From JAVJSU01 sp040219275 (GTDB taxonomy: Bacteria > Chloroflexota > Anaerolineae > Aggregatilineales > Phototrophicaceae), in the NCBI GenBank assembly GCA_040219275.1, contig JAVJSU010000007.1:124001-188000 (forward strand): DNA of 64,000 nt, read 5' to 3'. The first letter of the stretch is position 1; every line of letters begins with the position of its first letter. A program made the position numbers and the translations under genes. Below are positions 23,772-31,973 of this stretch, one piece after another. The notes beneath the pieces are model-generated. The model was given only the letters and a program-made list of their open reading frames with translations, was not told where the DNA came from and made no database searches.

Positions 23772-25052
23772 TTATTCGGTACTGTAGCTCGCTATGTAAG
23801 CTATCATGTCAGCGAGGTCTTGCACGCTTACCTGTGAGCCAAAGTTACCGGGCATCGCGCCAGCCGCATAACCTGGAGCCACATACGCACCTGGATTGAC
23901 GATGCTTTCCACAATGTAGTGTTCTATAGTATAGTCCGCAAATTGTGGCAGGGTCAGGCGTTCAACCGGGATGTTGTCCCATTGTTCTTCTGTTGCCGGA
24001 GCCGACAAACCACCTGCATGGCAACCCGCGCAACCCAATATACTTTGTACTTGTGTTGGTGCTGTACCGCTGTAAATGCGTTGTCCACGTTCGGCATCGC
24101 CTTCAAGACCTTCAAGTTCGGTCAGGATAGCGTCAACATCTGTGCCTGCCGGTTCCGCTGGTTCCCCGAGATCACCTGCCAATAGCGGATTAACCGGAAT
24201 AAGTGAATATTGGTTGACTGCGAAAGCATCTTCGACAGTCCAATCTTCACCCTTATCAAAATTCAGGATGTAGTTGGTAATATCTTGAATCTGGTCGTCA
24301 CGCAGGGGACCACCGGTACGATCTGACCATGAAACCATTGCTGCGGGCCAGACTGCACTACTGCCCGGACGACCGTGAATTAAGGTTGTGACGATATAAG
24401 ACTCTAATGTGCCGCCGTAGCCAATTTGTGCTAATCGACTCGGGGCATACTGACGTTGACCTTCAGAGTCAACCGCAATATCACCATTTTCATCAATCGT
24501 CAGCGGGAATTGTGCTGAGAGAATCAAAGGTTGGAATTGAAGCACCAAGGCTCGTTTTTGAGCTTCAAGATCAGCGATTTGCGTGCTGAGTTCGTCGTCA
24601 CCATCGCTATTGAGAATCAGATTAATCTCACCGATGCGTGCTTCTATTTCTGTCGCACGTTCTTCGGTGGTATCTGCGCTCACCAATTCATCTGCTAGCG
24701 CCACCAATTCGGTATTCAGTTCGTCTGATTGTGCCGTTTGTTGGGCGACTAGCGCATTCAATTGGCGGTCAATGTCGGCGAAGTAATCATGTCCAAATAA
24801 TTGTGGGTTGTTCAGACCCGGTGCACGCCCGTTAATACCAAGCCCACTCTCACCATGGCAGGTGGAGCAATTCGCGGCAAACAGATCAGCACCGCGCTCA
24901 ATCGAACGCGCAGTAAACTGGCGCTCGAAAGATGCCATGCGCGCGTTTTCATTGATCGCTACCCATCCCACCAGAAGCATCGTTCCCAAAAACATAACGA
25001 TGCCGACGAGGATGCGATTTTCCATCTTATCAATAAGCATCCGTTGTAGCAT
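23772..25052 (-). CDS. Membrane-anchored diheme cytochrome c with coiled-coil insert
   Basis: A 426-residue protein with one N-terminal membrane anchor (about 13-33) and two heme sites: CSTCH at 62-66 and CAGCH near 350. Between them is a long charged helical segment (about 93-172, heptad-like Leu/Ala/Glu pattern) and then a first-domain helix set ending in DDQIQDITNYILNF. The second domain resembles the monoheme protein in the next gene (GNFGS..S.QDLADMIAYI). In bc complexes of several Gram-positive and related lineages a multiheme c subunit replaces cytochrome c1; position and anchoring suggest that role here. Confidence 0.88.
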   Translation of the reverse strand: MLQRMLIDKMENRILVGIVMFLGTMLLVGWVAINENARMASFERQFTARSIERGADLFAANCSTCHGESGLGINGRAPGLNNPQLFGHDYFADIDRQLNALVAQQTAQSDELNTELVALADELVSADTTEERATEIEARIGEINLILNSDGDDELSTQIADLEAQKRALVLQFQPLILSAQFPLTIDENGDIAVDSEGQRQYAPSRLAQIGYGGTLESYIVTTLIHGRPGSSAVWPAAMVSWSDRTGGPLRDDQIQDITNYILNFDKGEDWTVEDAFAVNQYSLIPVNPLLAGDLGEPAEPAGTDVDAILTELEGLEGDAERGQRIYSGTAPTQVQSILGCAGCHAGGLSAPATEEQWDNIPVERLTLPQFADYTIEHYIVESIVNPGAYVAPGYAAGAMPGNFGSQVSVQDLADMIAYIASYSTE

Positions 25053-25093
25053 GTGCGTTCGTTCCCTCTTTGCGTAATTTTGTTAAGCAGAAA

Positions 25094-25124
25094 TGCAACC
25101 CCTACGATGTTCATAAGGGTTGCA
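25094..25124 (-). terminator. Hairpin after the cytochrome b gene
   Basis: TGCAACCCCTA and TAAGGGTTGCA form an 11-bp imperfect stem (one mismatch) in the 89-nt gap after cytochrome b. No T run follows on the minus strand, so it is more likely an RNA-stabilising or attenuating hairpin. Confidence 0.35.
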
Positions 25125-25141
25125 CCTGTGTCGTGTTTTAG

Positions 25142-26980
25142 TTAGTCGAAGTACTGTGCATCTTGATGGACGAAGGTATGATCGCTATAAACGCGATACT
25201 TCGGTGTTCCGTCTTCGTTAAATAACGGGTTCGGCTCACCATTCGTCAATACCGGCGCACCATTCTCGATTTCCACTTCATGCCAGACAACCAGCGTATC
25301 AATTCGGCGGACATTGCTCTGGTTCTGTGTGACCACCACCACGCCGAAAGCGTCGTAGAGTTCATTATCAGCTTTTGCAAGATCGTGCTCGAATTCTTCC
25401 ATCACATGGGCGAATTCTGGCGTATCACTGCCAACCGGCACGAAGCGCAGACCATCAGCACTTGTTGTTAGATGTTTAAGAGTCAATTCCTCGGCTATCG
25501 CCGCCGCAAGAGAATACGTAACTTCAGTATCTGTACCTTCGTTGGCTGTGAAGTTCGTCTCCTCAATCTCTGCCATGAATGCCGCGATCACGTTCGCAAC
25601 GGCTTCTTCTTCACCGGCTTCAAATTGACGTGTTGTATACATCCCCGGTTGTATCTGCTCATAAGGTACGGGCAAGAACAACCCCATCGTGCCATGTGCT
25701 GGCTCTTTGATGAGATGATGGACGATTTCCGTCTCCGGTGAGGTACTTACGCCATATTCCGCCAGACCCATGTAGCTGATGATGGTCATGCCGGAGATGA
25801 ACACAAATCCGAGGCTGAGCGCCCAACGACGATCCGCGAAACGGCGGCTGGGGTTGGTATCAATGTAAGGATAGATCATCAGGAAGACGAGGAAGATCGT
25901 CGGGAAGATAATCCCCCAGAAGACTTTATCGCCGAGCTTGAGCGCACCTTGAATCCACAGGAAGTACCACGGTGCGGTTGTTCCGAGCGGTGTAATCTGA
26001 GGATCGGCATGATTTTCTAGCGGCGCATGATAGAACCACACACACAACATCACCATGATGAAAGTCGTGACGGCAATCCACATCACTTCGCTGGTCAGGA
26101 CATCGGGGATGAAATACACACGCTTATCCAGCGGGGTACGCTTGGCGGTGTCTTCACCGATATTTTCTTTTTGCGGTGGCAAACTGTGACCGTGAATGAT
26201 CACTTTGTAATAATGCACGCCCGTGAAGATAAAGAGGATGGCGGGGACTGCCAACACATGGAGCAGATAGAAGCGCAACAAACCGTTCGCACCCATCTGT
26301 GGCGCACCACGCAGGAGCAAGTTCAGGTTTTCACCCACAATCTCAGGCGGCGCGGCTTCCACCATCGACGCACCAATCGTCACCGCCCATAGCGCCAATT
26401 GATCCCACGGGAGCAAGTAACCGCTAAAGCTCAAAAACGCGGTTGCGATAAGCAAAATAACGCCCGTGAACCACGTAAACTGTCTTGGTTTCTTATAACT
26501 GCCTGTAAAGAACGTTCGTAGCATATGCAATACAACGATGAGAACCATCGCTTCCGCGCCGAGGCGGTGCAAATCACGCATCAATTGACCGAGCGGCACG
26601 TTCCCCAGAATGTTCAGCATGTTGCCATAGGCAATTTCTGGTGAGGGGGTGTACCAGATCATCAAAAACAGACCCGTTAAAGTCTCAAAAACAACAAAAT
26701 AAGTTGAAAGCCACCCCAGACGGAAGGTTGGGTACAAGCCCGTCATATCGCGGTGGAAATAGCTGGGGCGCATGTGCAACCAGAATCCATCAGCGTGTGG
26801 CTGAAGGCGCGGATTCGGACGACGGCTCGGTGCTTCGCCTCGTAGTGCTTCGCGGATGTCCTGCACGTTCATACCCGCTGTTGCACGTTCGACTATATCA
26901 TCGAGACCCTCGTAGATTGCTTTTTTGAACCCCTTTTCCTTGATATCATCCAAAAATGATGGAACAGGGAGAATGGACAT
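25142..26980 (-). CDS. Cytochrome b of a bc/b6f-type complex with long C-terminal extension
   Basis: The quinol-oxidising membrane subunit. The 612 residues hold an N-terminal soluble part (1-85), eight-helix cytochrome b with heme ligands His138/His152 and His241/His256, and then about 200 soluble C-terminal residues. The second His pair is separated by 14 residues, a b6-type feature, and the Qo helix has SGYLLPWDQ. The Qo PEWY motif reads APWY, so the Glu is replaced by Pro. b6 and subunit-IV-like parts are in one chain. GAGGAG precedes the ATG. It is cotranscribed with the Rieske gene upstream and two cytochromes downstream. Confidence 0.95.
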   Translation of the reverse strand: MSILPVPSFLDDIKEKGFKKAIYEGLDDIVERATAGMNVQDIREALRGEAPSRRPNPRLQPHADGFWLHMRPSYFHRDMTGLYPTFRLGWLSTYFVVFETLTGLFLMIWYTPSPEIAYGNMLNILGNVPLGQLMRDLHRLGAEAMVLIVVLHMLRTFFTGSYKKPRQFTWFTGVILLIATAFLSFSGYLLPWDQLALWAVTIGASMVEAAPPEIVGENLNLLLRGAPQMGANGLLRFYLLHVLAVPAILFIFTGVHYYKVIIHGHSLPPQKENIGEDTAKRTPLDKRVYFIPDVLTSEVMWIAVTTFIMVMLCVWFYHAPLENHADPQITPLGTTAPWYFLWIQGALKLGDKVFWGIIFPTIFLVFLMIYPYIDTNPSRRFADRRWALSLGFVFISGMTIISYMGLAEYGVSTSPETEIVHHLIKEPAHGTMGLFLPVPYEQIQPGMYTTRQFEAGEEEAVANVIAAFMAEIEETNFTANEGTDTEVTYSLAAAIAEELTLKHLTTSADGLRFVPVGSDTPEFAHVMEEFEHDLAKADNELYDAFGVVVVTQNQSNVRRIDTLVVWHEVEIENGAPVLTNGEPNPLFNEDGTPKYRVYSDHTFVHQDAQYFD

Positions 26981-27031
26981 ACATCACTCCTCAAACCCTA
27001 ATGCTTAACAAAAGAAACTCGACCCTAAGAT

Positions 27032-27613
27032 TTATACCGGACCCAATATGCGATTACCCGTATCCACGGCGATCTCCACCACTGTTTTGCCGTTAAGTGG
27101 AATGGGGCTACCATCACTATCGGTACTGGCGGTGGTTCCATCGCTAAAGGTCAGCGTCGTCACAAAACGATCCATCCCACGCGGGGCAGGACCTTCAATA
27201 TATATACCGTCTTCTTCGAATTTTGACCCATGACAGGGGCATTCAAAACGATCATTCGTGTCTACCCACTTCGGCAAGCAACCCAGATGCGTACACACCG
27301 CATACAGCGAAACATAACCTTCGTTCGTATTAGACATCCAGAAGCGCCCTGAAGGGAGATTGACAGGCGCAGAGCCAGCGATAGGTAAGTCATTCCCACT
27401 AAAGCGGAATGTACCACCAAATTCACCTTCTTTAAAGCGAGGGAGCGCAAACCAGAGAATACCGGCGGTCACTTCCCCCAACAATAGTACAATGGATGCG
27501 CCCCAGATGTAATATAAAAACTCGCGGCGGCTGGGTGCATCCACCTCCACCACGACCTGCTGTTTGGGTGCATGTTTGATGACCGCACCTTGTTGCTTAG
27601 TAGCAGTTGCCAT
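27032..27613 (-). CDS. Rieske iron-sulfur protein
   Basis: Carries electrons from quinol at the Qo site to the c-type cytochrome. The start at 27613 has GGAGG 6 nt upstream. It has 193 residues, one N-terminal membrane helix (about 34-57), then the Rieske domain with box 1 CTHLGC and box 2 CPCHGS, so both cluster ligand pairs and the disulfide cysteines are present. An SRREFLYY segment before the helix is a possible Tat-like signal. It is the first gene of the bc operon. Confidence 0.95.
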   Translation of the reverse strand: MATATKQQGAVIKHAPKQQVVVEVDAPSRREFLYYIWGASIVLLLGEVTAGILWFALPRFKEGEFGGTFRFSGNDLPIAGSAPVNLPSGRFWMSNTNEGYVSLYAVCTHLGCLPKWVDTNDRFECPCHGSKFEEDGIYIEGPAPRGMDRFVTTLTFSDGTTASTDSDGSPIPLNGKTVVEIAVDTGNRILGPV

Positions 27614-27658
27614 TCGTTTCCTCCACGACCTTTGAGGATTGCAAGTGTGCCAACCCAT

Positions 27659-27686
27659 ATGATAACAAATGGCGCAGAACTTACAA
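27659..27686 (-). promoter_or_regulatory. Putative promoter of the Rieske-cytochrome b operon
   Basis: On the minus strand TTGTAA (27686-27681) and TATCAT (27664-27659) are spaced by 16 nt, about 45 nt upstream of the Rieske ATG. The rest of the 27614-27993 gap holds no convincing gene. Confidence 0.5.
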
Positions 27687-27958
27687 ACTGATTTCTAATC
27701 AATTGTGAGGTTCTGTATTGACCCTGTTATTCACAGAGATGGCGCAAACTTTTTAACGTACTTTACCCATTTGTTTTAGATTCAGTTAAAAATATGATGA
27801 GTAGAATTAAACTCGGCTATTTTATTGAAAAAACTAATGTGCAAGGATGCGTTTTAAACCCTGTATATGAGTTCGTACAATATATCACAAACGACAATGA
27901 GTGTCAAAATCAAAAGGGGTGTTTTAATATTAGAGAACGTGCGTGGGCTACGGCTTTC

Positions 27959-27987
27959 TTGCGACTATTGGTATAGCGGGGCATAAT
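27959..27987 (+). promoter_or_regulatory. Putative promoter of corA, leaderless
   Basis: TTGCGA and CATAAT are separated by exactly 17 nt. The predicted transcription start falls on the ATG at 27994, and no ribosome-binding site is present. Confidence 0.5.
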
Positions 27988-27993
27988 GCAATT

Positions 27994-28911
27994 ATGGCTA
28001 CAGAAAAAATTACTCATGGACGTGTAACATGGACAAATATTATCCAGCCTGACCGCGAGGACGTGGAATCGCTCGGTGAGATTTATCCTTACATTCACCC
28101 TTTGAACCTCGAAGACATTCGCAGTCGGATTGAACGCCCGAAACTTGACCAGGATGAGAGTTATCTCTTCGTCGTCCTACATTTTCCCATGTGGGACGAA
28201 GAAAAACGCCTTAGCCGTGCCAGCGAACTGGACATCATCATGGGGCGTGGTTATGTCGTGACGATTCATGATGGCAACCTCAAACCGTTGGAAGTCCTCT
28301 GGCAACGCTGTCAGCAGGATGAAATGCAACGGCAAGAGATGCTCGGTAGCGGGGCAAATCATACCTTTTATGTCATCATCGACGCGTTAGTAGATTACAT
28401 CATCCCGATTTTGCGTAAAGTGGATGGCAATATTCGCCGTCTGGAAGAAGCGATCTTCACGCAGGATACGCGACAGGTGATTCAGGAAATTACCATCGCC
28501 CGCCGCGATGTGATCGCCCTGCGCCGTATTATCCGCCAGCAAGTGCCGGTTTTGGAAGCATTAGAAAAAACCGAGCATCCCATTCTGCACGAAGACCTCG
28601 AAGAATATTTTGGCGATATTGTCGATCATATTTATAAAGCACGCGATATTGTGGACGACAATGCCGAGATCATCAACAACCTTGCCGATACGGTAGATAC
28701 ACTCGCCACGTATCGTATTAACGAAGTGATGCGTATTTTGACCGTGATTTCGGTGATTATGCTCCCGCTGACGTTAATTTCCAGCATTTATGGCATGAAC
28801 ATCGCTTTACCCTTCGATAACCATCCGAACGCCTTTATAATTGTCTCCGTATCAATGGTCTTAATCGCCGTTCTTATGCTGGTCTATTTCCGTCGTCGAA
28901 ACTGGTTATAA
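27994..28911 (+). CDS. corA: CorA-family divalent cation transporter
   Basis: A magnesium/cobalt channel. A large soluble N-terminal domain (about 1-240) with a long helix (ARRDVIALRRIIRQQ..) leads into two C-terminal membrane helices. The signature YGMN at the end of the first helix forms the selectivity mouth of CorA pentamers, and a basic RRRNW tail follows. It has 305 residues, normal for the family. The ATG at 27994 is chosen over an upstream GTG because it matches the usual N-terminus and a nearby promoter. The rnd gene follows after 6 nt and is probably cotranscribed. Confidence 0.93.
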   Translation: MATEKITHGRVTWTNIIQPDREDVESLGEIYPYIHPLNLEDIRSRIERPKLDQDESYLFVVLHFPMWDEEKRLSRASELDIIMGRGYVVTIHDGNLKPLEVLWQRCQQDEMQRQEMLGSGANHTFYVIIDALVDYIIPILRKVDGNIRRLEEAIFTQDTRQVIQEITIARRDVIALRRIIRQQVPVLEALEKTEHPILHEDLEEYFGDIVDHIYKARDIVDDNAEIINNLADTVDTLATYRINEVMRILTVISVIMLPLTLISSIYGMNIALPFDNHPNAFIIVSVSMVLIAVLMLVYFRRRNWL

Positions 28912-28917
28912 TGCGTT

Positions 28918-30072
28918 ATGTCAAAAACGCCGCTCCCGCGTGCCACATATATTAAAACAACTGAAGACTTAAAGGCTCTTGCAAAAACGCTTTCGCGTGA
29001 ATCTCTGCTGGCTATAGATACCGAAGCCAATAGTATGCACGCATATCAGGAACAGGTGTGCCTCGTCCAAATTTCAAGCCGATCTGCGGATTACATTATT
29101 GATCCGTTGGAAGTGACTGATATGAGTCCGCTTGCCTCGTTGATGGCATCCGGTGACATCGAGAAGATTTTCCACGCGGCAGAATACGATGTCATGATTA
29201 TGAAGCGTGATTTTGGTTATGAGTTCTGCAATATCTTCGACACGATGATCGCCGCCCGCATCGTCGGTTACGAAGCCTTCGGTCTGGGGAGTTTGCTCAA
29301 ACATCATTTAGGCGTGAAGGCGGATAAAAGCCATCAGCGTGATAATTGGGGCTTACGACCACTCGCGCAGGGGAGCTTGCGCTATGCCCAGATGGACACG
29401 CATTATTTGCCTACTCTGCGCGATATTCTGAATGAGGAGTTAAAGGCAGGTGGTCATCTGCCGGAAGCGCACGAGACCTTCCGTGAACTGGAAAGTTTGC
29501 CTGCCGCCAATGGTCGTAGCTTTGACCCGGAAGGTTATTGGAAGCTCGGCATCCCACGTACACTAAAACACACCCAGATGAAAATTCTGCGCGAGTTATA
29601 TCTCATGCGGGATGAATTTGCCCGTGATAGGGATCGTCCTTCGTTTAAGGTGATAGACAATAAGGTGCTGGTGGATATTGCGGAAAATGCGCCTCATACG
29701 TTGCGCGACTTACGCAAAATTCACGGCATGACCAATAGCCAGATTCGACGCTACGGCAACCGCATCATTGATGCAGTCCGTAATGGTGAAATTGCAGATC
29801 ATCTGCCCACACCGCCCCATCATCACCCGCCCGCGCCAGAAATCACCGAACGTTATATCGCCCTGCATCAATGGCGTAAAGAGCGTGCCATCAAACGGGG
29901 TGTAGAATCCGACATTATTGTTTCCAAGCAGACGTTGTGGGATTTAGCCTATCAAGTGCCGGAAAGCATCGAGGCACTCAGCGAAATTCGTGGTTTGGGT
30001 CCGTGGCGCTTAAAAACTTATGGCGCAGAATTGCTAGTTTTAATGCAGGAGTTTCGCTCTGCTGGCGATTAA
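28918..30072 (+). CDS. rnd: Ribonuclease D
   Basis: A 3'-5' exoribonuclease that trims tRNA and other stable RNAs. The DEDD exonuclease domain covers about 10-185: AIDTEA (Asp and Glu), HAAEYDVMIM (Asp), and YAQMDTHYLP with the final Asp and Tyr. Two HRDC-type helical domains follow, at about 210-290 and 320-380. The length of 384 residues and the order match RNase D. It starts 6 nt after corA. Confidence 0.95.
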   Translation: MSKTPLPRATYIKTTEDLKALAKTLSRESLLAIDTEANSMHAYQEQVCLVQISSRSADYIIDPLEVTDMSPLASLMASGDIEKIFHAAEYDVMIMKRDFGYEFCNIFDTMIAARIVGYEAFGLGSLLKHHLGVKADKSHQRDNWGLRPLAQGSLRYAQMDTHYLPTLRDILNEELKAGGHLPEAHETFRELESLPAANGRSFDPEGYWKLGIPRTLKHTQMKILRELYLMRDEFARDRDRPSFKVIDNKVLVDIAENAPHTLRDLRKIHGMTNSQIRRYGNRIIDAVRNGEIADHLPTPPHHHPPAPEITERYIALHQWRKERAIKRGVESDIIVSKQTLWDLAYQVPESIEALSEIRGLGPWRLKTYGAELLVLMQEFRSAGD

Positions 30073-30173
30073 CCGTTTTGCGTGCAACGCGTATCAGGCT
30101 GTTGTATGATAGGTCTGTAGATTATCAACGAAACTTCGATATTCATTTTGACCAATAGTTGTAGGTGAAATCC

Positions 30174-30599
30174 ATGTCTGTATTCTCTGAGTCATGGCGC
30201 GAATGTTTACGCGAACATTATAAGCAGGTCGTCCGTAATGACGATTTCGTGACCAAACGGAGCCTCGTGCCTGTACTGCATCATGTCGGCTTTACCGAGG
30301 ATGAACTCCGCCAATTAGAAATTATGGCAACCATGCGTGCAGACGGATTGCCGGAAGATTTCGTGCCGGATTTAGAGATTCTGGCGGAGAAACCTGAACC
30401 CCTCACCGCGACGGCGGAAGCTCCATTTCAACCGCATCCTTTGGAGTGCCAATGCCCGCAATGCGTAGATATGAACCTCATCCCGCATGATAAAGAAGGG
30501 CAACCTATCGAATTTGATGATGACGACCCCGAAAATCCGAAGAATCAGCAACAACCACAACCGGATAAAGATTCGCCTGAACAGATGTCGTTATTTTAG
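30174..30599 (+). CDS. Hypothetical acidic protein with CPQC motif
   Basis: A 141-residue protein without signal or membrane helix. The N-terminal half is helical. The middle has CQCPQC (about 100-105), which could bind a metal. The C-terminal third is strongly acidic and then Gln/Pro-rich, probably disordered, ending in EQMSLF. That terminus resembles the QxSLF-type peptide by which some DNA-repair and replication proteins bind the DNA polymerase III beta clamp. This is an interesting but unproved reading. The ATG at 30174 has GTAGGTGA about 6 nt upstream; a GTG three codons earlier is possible. Confidence 0.7.
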   Translation: MSVFSESWRECLREHYKQVVRNDDFVTKRSLVPVLHHVGFTEDELRQLEIMATMRADGLPEDFVPDLEILAEKPEPLTATAEAPFQPHPLECQCPQCVDMNLIPHDKEGQPIEFDDDDPENPKNQQQPQPDKDSPEQMSLF

Positions 30600-30625
30600 G
30601 ATGATTGCGATCAACCAGAATTTTT

Positions 30626-30650
30626 GTAGGGGCGACCTGCCAGGTCGTCC
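30626..30650. repeat. Dispersed palindromic repeat, copy 1
   Basis: GTAGGGGCGACCTGC followed by the inverted half AGGTCG, just upstream of tadA. An inverted copy with one mismatch over the shared 22 nt occurs at 51561-51589. Confidence 0.8.
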
Positions 30651-30662
30651 ACTAAATTACCC

Positions 30663-31127
30663 ATGACAATTAACGGCACGGACGACGAACGCTGGATGCG
30701 TGCCGCGCTGGAAGAAGCGGCGCTGGCGATTCCGCACGGCGATGTGCCGATTGGCGCGGTGATCGTCCGGGATGGGCAGATTATCGGCAGGGGGCATAAT
30801 CGGCGTGAAATTGATGGTGACCCCACCGCCCACGCAGAGATGCTCGCTATTCGTGAAGCGGCGCAAATCGTCGGCGAGTGGCGGCTAGAAAATGTCACCC
30901 TCTACTGCACATTAGAGCCGTGCTGTATGTGCGCCGGGGCGATTGTGCTGGCACGGATTCCCCGCCTTGTGTATGCTACGCTTGATCTTAAAGCCGGATG
31001 CGCGGGCAGTGTGCTGGACGTTTTGCGCCATTCGCAACTCAATCATCGCGTGGATATTGATGTTGGCTTGTTTGCCGAAGAAGCCGAAACGCAACTCAGC
31101 ACCTTTTTTAAGTATTTGCGAGAGTGA
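30663..31127 (+). CDS. tadA: tRNA-specific adenosine deaminase TadA
   Basis: Converts A34 to inosine in tRNA-Arg(ACG), an essential wobble modification. It has 154 residues, with the cytidine-deaminase fold zinc site HAEM (His57, Glu59) and PCCMC (two Cys ligands at about 88 and 91), and the GDVPIGAVIV N-terminal strand. All expected catalytic residues are present. The ATG lies 12 nt after a dispersed repeat. A very small membrane-protein frame follows. Confidence 0.95.
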   Translation: MTINGTDDERWMRAALEEAALAIPHGDVPIGAVIVRDGQIIGRGHNRREIDGDPTAHAEMLAIREAAQIVGEWRLENVTLYCTLEPCCMCAGAIVLARIPRLVYATLDLKAGCAGSVLDVLRHSQLNHRVDIDVGLFAEEAETQLSTFFKYLRE

Positions 31128-31142
31128 GAGATCAGATCAATC

Positions 31143-31238
31143 ATGAAATTGCGCCGTCCACATACGCACGAAATTGTGCTAGTGATTGCCGTGCTCATCG
31201 CGCTTGGTGCGGTAATTCTAGTAATCACCGCGCAATAA
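31143..31238 (+). CDS. Putative 31-residue single-helix membrane protein
   Basis: MKLRRPHTHE followed by one hydrophobic helix (IVLVIAVLIALGAVILVITA). The positive-inside N-terminus and clean helix fit a small bitopic protein. GAGAG lies about 10 nt upstream, and the ATG comes 15 nt after the tadA stop, so it could be read from the tadA transcript. No homologue can be named, and a chance ORF is possible. Confidence 0.45.
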   Translation: MKLRRPHTHEIVLVIAVLIALGAVILVITAQ

Positions 31239-31270
31239 AAATGCCGGATAGAAGGTTAATTCAATCCGGC
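31234..31270 (-). terminator. Rho-independent terminator of the GlsB-like gene
   Basis: A GCCGGAT/ATCCGGC stem (31243-31249 with 31264-31270) read on the minus strand is followed by ATTTTTATT. It also faces the end of the tadA transcript. Confidence 0.7.
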
Positions 31271-31301
31271 AAATTGTGATTGACGTAATGATGTTTCGTA
31301 A

Positions 31302-31595
31302 CTAACGTTTGCGCTTCTTGCCGATACCGAGCAGACCGCCGATAAACAACAATACGATTGCGCCGATGAATGCCGTAATCAGCGAACCGATGCCGAAGCC
31401 AATATCCAGCGCATCATCAAAACCGAGCCAGCCGACGATTATGCCCCCGATAAATGCACCTGCTACACCGAGCACAATATCCAGCACCAGCGGGCTATCC
31501 CGCCGTCCGAGTGCTTGCCGTGCAATCGCTCCGGCAATCGCGCCGATAATGATCCAGCCAAAGCAGTAATACCAAACGCCGCCGATAAAATCCAT
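31302..31595 (-). CDS. GlsB/YeaQ/YmgE-family membrane protein
   Basis: A 97-residue transglycosylase-associated-type protein with three membrane helices rich in Gly (GAIAGAIARQALGR, GVAGAFIGGIIVGWLG, and a C-terminal hydrophobic run), ending in a basic KKRKR tail. The family is widespread and often stress-induced, but the molecular role is uncertain. AAGGAG lies 8 nt before the ATG, and a terminator follows, so it is a single-gene unit. Confidence 0.92.
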   Translation of the reverse strand: MDFIGGVWYYCFGWIIIGAIAGAIARQALGRRDSPLVLDIVLGVAGAFIGGIIVGWLGFDDALDIGFGIGSLITAFIGAIVLLFIGGLLGIGKKRKR

Positions 31596-31705
31596 GTGAG
31601 TTTTCTCCTTAATTATGTATCCTGTAAAGACGTTACGCGTGAGTGTCTTTCTACAATGAATACGTCAATTGTAACGTTTCTGTTGCACCCTGCCAAAACG
31701 TAGCG

Positions 31706-31733
31706 TTTACAGAAAACCGGATTTCCGTATAAT
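31706..31733 (+). promoter_or_regulatory. Promoter of tRNA-Ser
   Basis: TTTACA and a perfect TATAAT are separated by 16 nt; the tRNA begins 10 nt after the -10 box. Confidence 0.75.
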
Positions 31734-31743
31734 GAAACGAGAT

Positions 31744-31831
31744 GGAGAGATGCCAGAGCGGTTGAATGGGCCTGTCTCGAAAACAGGTGTGTCTCTTTGA
31801 GGCACCGAGGGTTCGAATCCCTCTCTCTCCG
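31744..31831 (+). tRNA. tRNA-Ser(CGA)
   Basis: An 88-nt class II tRNA. Acceptor stem GGAGAGA pairs with TCTCTCC, with G as discriminator base. The anticodon loop CTCGAAA gives anticodon CGA (codon UCG), closed by CCTGT/ACAGG. A long variable arm is followed by the T loop GGTTCGAATCC. The 3' CCA is not encoded. Confidence 0.97.
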
Positions 31832-31839
31832 CACGATGA

Positions 31840-31872
31840 TGCGCCTGCCTATTGTGGCGGGCGTATTTTTTT
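31840..31872 (+). terminator. Rho-independent terminator after tRNA-Ser
   Basis: A 10-bp stem (31840-31849 with 31856-31865, mostly G-C) with a 6-nt loop is followed by seven T. Confidence 0.9.
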
Positions 31873-31905
31873 AGTGATAAGTTGGAAGTTATTAGTTTTT
31901 AGTAA
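31871..31905. repeat. Degenerate heptad array, consensus near TTAGTTA
   Basis: Five consecutive 7-nt units sharing AGT at the same phase over 35 nt, directly after the tRNA-Ser terminator. Confidence 0.65.
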
Positions 31906-31973
31906 AAGACAAATTTTAATGTAATTCGACGCGGATATAGGCTCATTGATCGCTAAAAACCAGAGGACTCATC

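Noticed and set aside
27794..27976. A 60-codon plus-strand frame in the Rieske-corA gap
   Set aside because: No ribosome site, unusual composition, and it runs into the predicted corA promoter.
31613..31834. Minus-strand frame opposite tRNA-Ser
   Set aside because: It is the antisense of the tRNA, which often yields a spurious 'RERDSNPR' peptide.
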